Shown: positions 15,001-15,813 of the stretch, one piece after another | How positions within the stretch are numbered: the first letter of the stretch is position 1 | How the letters are laid out: each line of letters begins with the position of its first letter | Assembly (NCBI GenBank): GCA_005789325.1 | Contig: SXYE01000059.1 | Location: 1-15,813, forward strand | Length of the DNA: 15,813 nucleotides | Direction of reading: 5' to 3' | From: Actinomycetota bacterium | GTDB lineage: Bacteria > Actinomycetota > Actinomycetes > S36-B12 > UBA5976 | Made by a program: the position numbers and the translations under genes | The notes under the pieces: model-generated | Seen by the model: the letters and a program-made list of their open reading frames with translations, nothing else | Databases searched by the model: none | Told to the model about the DNA's origin: nothing

Positions 15001-15672
15001 AGTTGACCAGAATTGAGCAAAATCTAAAACATCTGCATACTTGATGTTTGGTACTAAAAGTTGTCTTGTGCCATCTGGTTTAGCTAAATCAATTGCTAAT
15101 CCAAGACCAACATGTGGATATTTAATAATTGCAGGCTTGTCATCTAAAACTGTGTAGGCAGTGTTCATTTCTTTAATGTCACCTACTGCTTTGGCTACCG
15201 CGTAAGCAATTATGTGTGTAAACGATACTTTTCCACCACGCTGTCTAGCTAAATGATTATTTATAAAAGTTCTATTTTCTTGAAGCAAAATTGCGGGAAT
15301 ACTTCTAACAGAAGTAGCGGTTGGAACTTTTAAGCTAGCTTCCATGTTTGTCACGACACGAGCTGATGTACCTCGAATAATTTCAGTTGTTGGATCATTT
15401 GAAGTTGGAACTTCAATTACTTTTTTTCTAATTGGAATAATTTCTTCTACTGGTTTTCTAACCAAAGGTTCAACTACGGGCGCGCTATTTTTAGTTTCAC
15501 TGGCAATTTTTGCTGAAGCACGCTCTGTGGGGGAGTAATCACCGAAAAATTCCCACCAGGAAGGATCGACTGAGTTTTTATTATTTAGATATTGTTGATA
15601 GATCTCATCGACTAGCCATTCATTAGGCCCAAAACCTGTGCTCGAGGGGTTCTTTGGCGCTTCACCCGACAT
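12070..15672 (-). CDS. kgd: Multifunctional 2-oxoglutarate dehydrogenase/decarboxylase (E1 with fused E2 domain)
   Basis: This actinobacterial KGD/OdhA protein carries the thiamine-dependent E1 of 2-oxoglutarate oxidation and an E2 acyltransferase domain in one chain, and works in the TCA cycle. In the 1200-residue form the N-terminal segment FGPNEWLVDEIYQQY (14-28) is followed by an Ala/Pro/Val linker and an E2 catalytic domain (about 90-330) with DHRIIQG (307-313, H308). The E1 part follows, with the thiamine-binding segment HGDASFAGQG (632-641) through NNQVGF (666-671), YRRRGHNEADDPSLTQP (731-747) and the catalytic glutamate in MGFEYGYS (E940). There is no lipoyl domain, as in mycobacteria, so lipoyl groups must come from another E2. 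The frame is open beyond the window edge. ATG 15672 is chosen because homologues start just before this segment; AGAGG sits 14 bases away, and ATG 15696 is an alternative. Confidence 0.95.
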   Translation of the reverse strand: MSGEAPKNPSSTGFGPNEWLVDEIYQQYLNNKNSVDPSWWEFFGDYSPTERASAKIASETKNSAPVVEPLVRKPVEEIIPIRKKVIEVPTSNDPTTEIIRGTSARVVTNMEASLKVPTATSVRSIPAILLQENRTFINNHLARQRGGKVSFTHIIAYAVAKAVGDIKEMNTAYTVLDDKPAIIKYPHVGLGLAIDLAKPDGTRQLLVPNIKYADVLDFAQFWSTYDDLVRRARGGKLTVEDFQGTTISVTNPGTIGTQHSVPRLMEGQGAIIGVGALDFPTEWQGAAAETLARQAISKVITLTSTYDHRIIQGAQSGEFLKRISELLLGKDNFYEDIFASLEVPYKPYVWATDIATTHDQDINKVARVQELIHYYRVRGHLIADTNPLEYAQRTHPDLRMVNHGLSVWDLEREFATGGFGGVPFMKLRDILNRLQDSYTRSIGVEYMHIQEPEERKWIQERIEKPHEKMDRQEQLRILRKLNAAEAFEKFLHTKYVGQKRFSLEGSESAIVSLDSILVEAADDNLVEVDIAMPHRGRLNVLANIAGKSYERIFREFEDVGSAGFVQGSGDVKYHLGTYGKFVTDQGTSVPVYLAANPSHLEAVDPVLEGIVRAKQDKLGKGHDFPILPILMHGDASFAGQGVVLETLNLSKLRGYKTGGTIHLIVNNQVGFTTSPADGRSSTYASDMAKTIQAPIFHVNGDDPEAVSIVSRLAYQYRKEFKKDVVIDMITYRRRGHNEADDPSLTQPLMYQVIDEKRSVRKLYTESLIGRGDITVEEAESALIDYQNQLERVLAETKSDLKKVDSIPVDNRPTFPVEVETKISRELIDRIAQTQVNLREGFTPHPRLWPQLERRAQMIKDDTIDWAMGEALAVGSLLSEGHWVRIAGQDARRGTFGQRHGVIVDYKTGKGYKPLKQVAKDGTRLFIIDSALTEFAGMGFEYGYSVASPESLVMWEGQFGDFANGAQAIIDEFISSGEQKWQQESGLVLLLPHGMEGQGPDHSSGRIERFLSLAAQDNMTIAQPSTSASYFHLLRWQVLNPHNKPLIVFTPKSMLRAKPATSATKEFTDGKFVPAIEDIKTDKSKVNKIVMCTGKISHEIAAARDAGNLENIAIIRLERLYPLPIKEIKSILSGYSNDAKIIWAQDEPANQGAYPFVMTELAPQLGRVVTRSSRPASSAPAVGSHTKHDQEQADLIKSIIE

Positions 15673-15725
15673 GTTGGCTGTCACGACCTCTTTCATTTTT
15701 AGCCGTATCTCTAGCGTAGTAGTTA

Positions 15726-15751
15726 AGTCAAAGATGCGTGTTTTTGCATCT
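15726..15751 (-). promoter_or_regulatory. Candidate -35 and hairpin or operator upstream of kgd
   Basis: On the minus strand TTGACT (15731-15726) is a five-of-six match to a -35 hexamer. Directly upstream lies an inverted repeat AGATGC/GCATCT (15732-15737 and 15746-15751) with an 8-base spacer, which could be a regulator site. A -10 at the right spacing is poor (TACGGC region, 15707-15702), so promoter assignment is tentative. Confidence 0.3.
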
Positions 15752-15769
15752 CGTAGCAGGCTTAGTGTC

Positions 15770-15813
15770 ATGAGTGGTGAACATAATCCCGGTGGATTGG
15801 CTGTCGATAATTC
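15770..15813 (+). CDS. Possible start of a divergent gene (truncated by window edge)
   Basis: An ATG at 15770 opens 14 complete codons (MSGEHNPGGLAVDN) to the end of the window without a stop. An AGG about ten bases upstream could be a weak ribosome site. The position, divergent from kgd, is reasonable for a new gene, but the stretch is too short to identify or to rule out chance. Confidence 0.28.
   Translation, partial: MSGEHNPGGLAVDN

Noticed and set aside
1..15813. CRISPR arrays, insertion sequences, integrases or phage genes
   Set aside because: No regularly spaced repeats, transposase motifs or attachment-site duplications were seen. Apart from the nickel block the window is ordinary core genome.

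Overview
The window reads as chromosomal DNA from a low-GC, streamlined actinobacterium. The taxon-diagnostic genes are a WhiB1-type Fe-S regulator, a PdtaS-type histidine kinase, a one-chain KGD/OdhA 2-oxoglutarate enzyme and a nickel superoxide dismutase with its SodX protease. The composition is AT-rich (judged by eye). Intergenic gaps are very short, convergent genes overlap or share hairpins, and TTG and GTG starts are common. Together this suggests a free-living planktonic lineage such as the freshwater acI group (Nanopelagicales); that placement is inference.

Left part (1-5290): the last 18 nt of a tRNA, probably initiator tRNA, and its terminator precede a lone cytochrome P450 that resembles CYP175-type carotenoid hydroxylases. 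Convergent to it is the tightly packed minus-strand operon aroA-rsgA-hisN (shikimate pathway, ribosome assembly GTPase, histidinol-phosphatase). A SRAP/YedK abasic-site protein is transcribed divergently from aroA.

Middle (5291-7250): a 26-codon ORF is wedged between yedK and pdtaS. The sensor kinase pdtaS follows, convergent with whiB1. The set whiB1, pdtaS, SRAP, aroA and rsgA matches, as I recall it, the neighbourhood in Mycobacterium tuberculosis. The genes lying between pdtaS and SRAP there (including sigH/rshA) are absent here. The whiB1 upstream region holds two CRP-like palindromes.

Nickel block (7224-11012): a perfect match to the Streptomyces Nur operator pattern (TTGCAA-N5-TTGCAA) overlaps the -35 of the promoter of an ECF metal transporter, nikMNQO. 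A four-helix membrane protein of unknown role ends that transcript. After a bidirectional terminator come divergent sodN (nickel superoxide dismutase precursor) and sodX (its maturation protease). Import, enzyme and maturation are adjacent, and the operator supports nickel rather than cobalt as the substrate.

Right part (10998-15813): a threonine-aldolase family PLP enzyme, then the large kgd gene (2-oxoglutarate dehydrogenase E1 fused to an E2-type catalytic domain). A possible divergent gene begins at the right edge.
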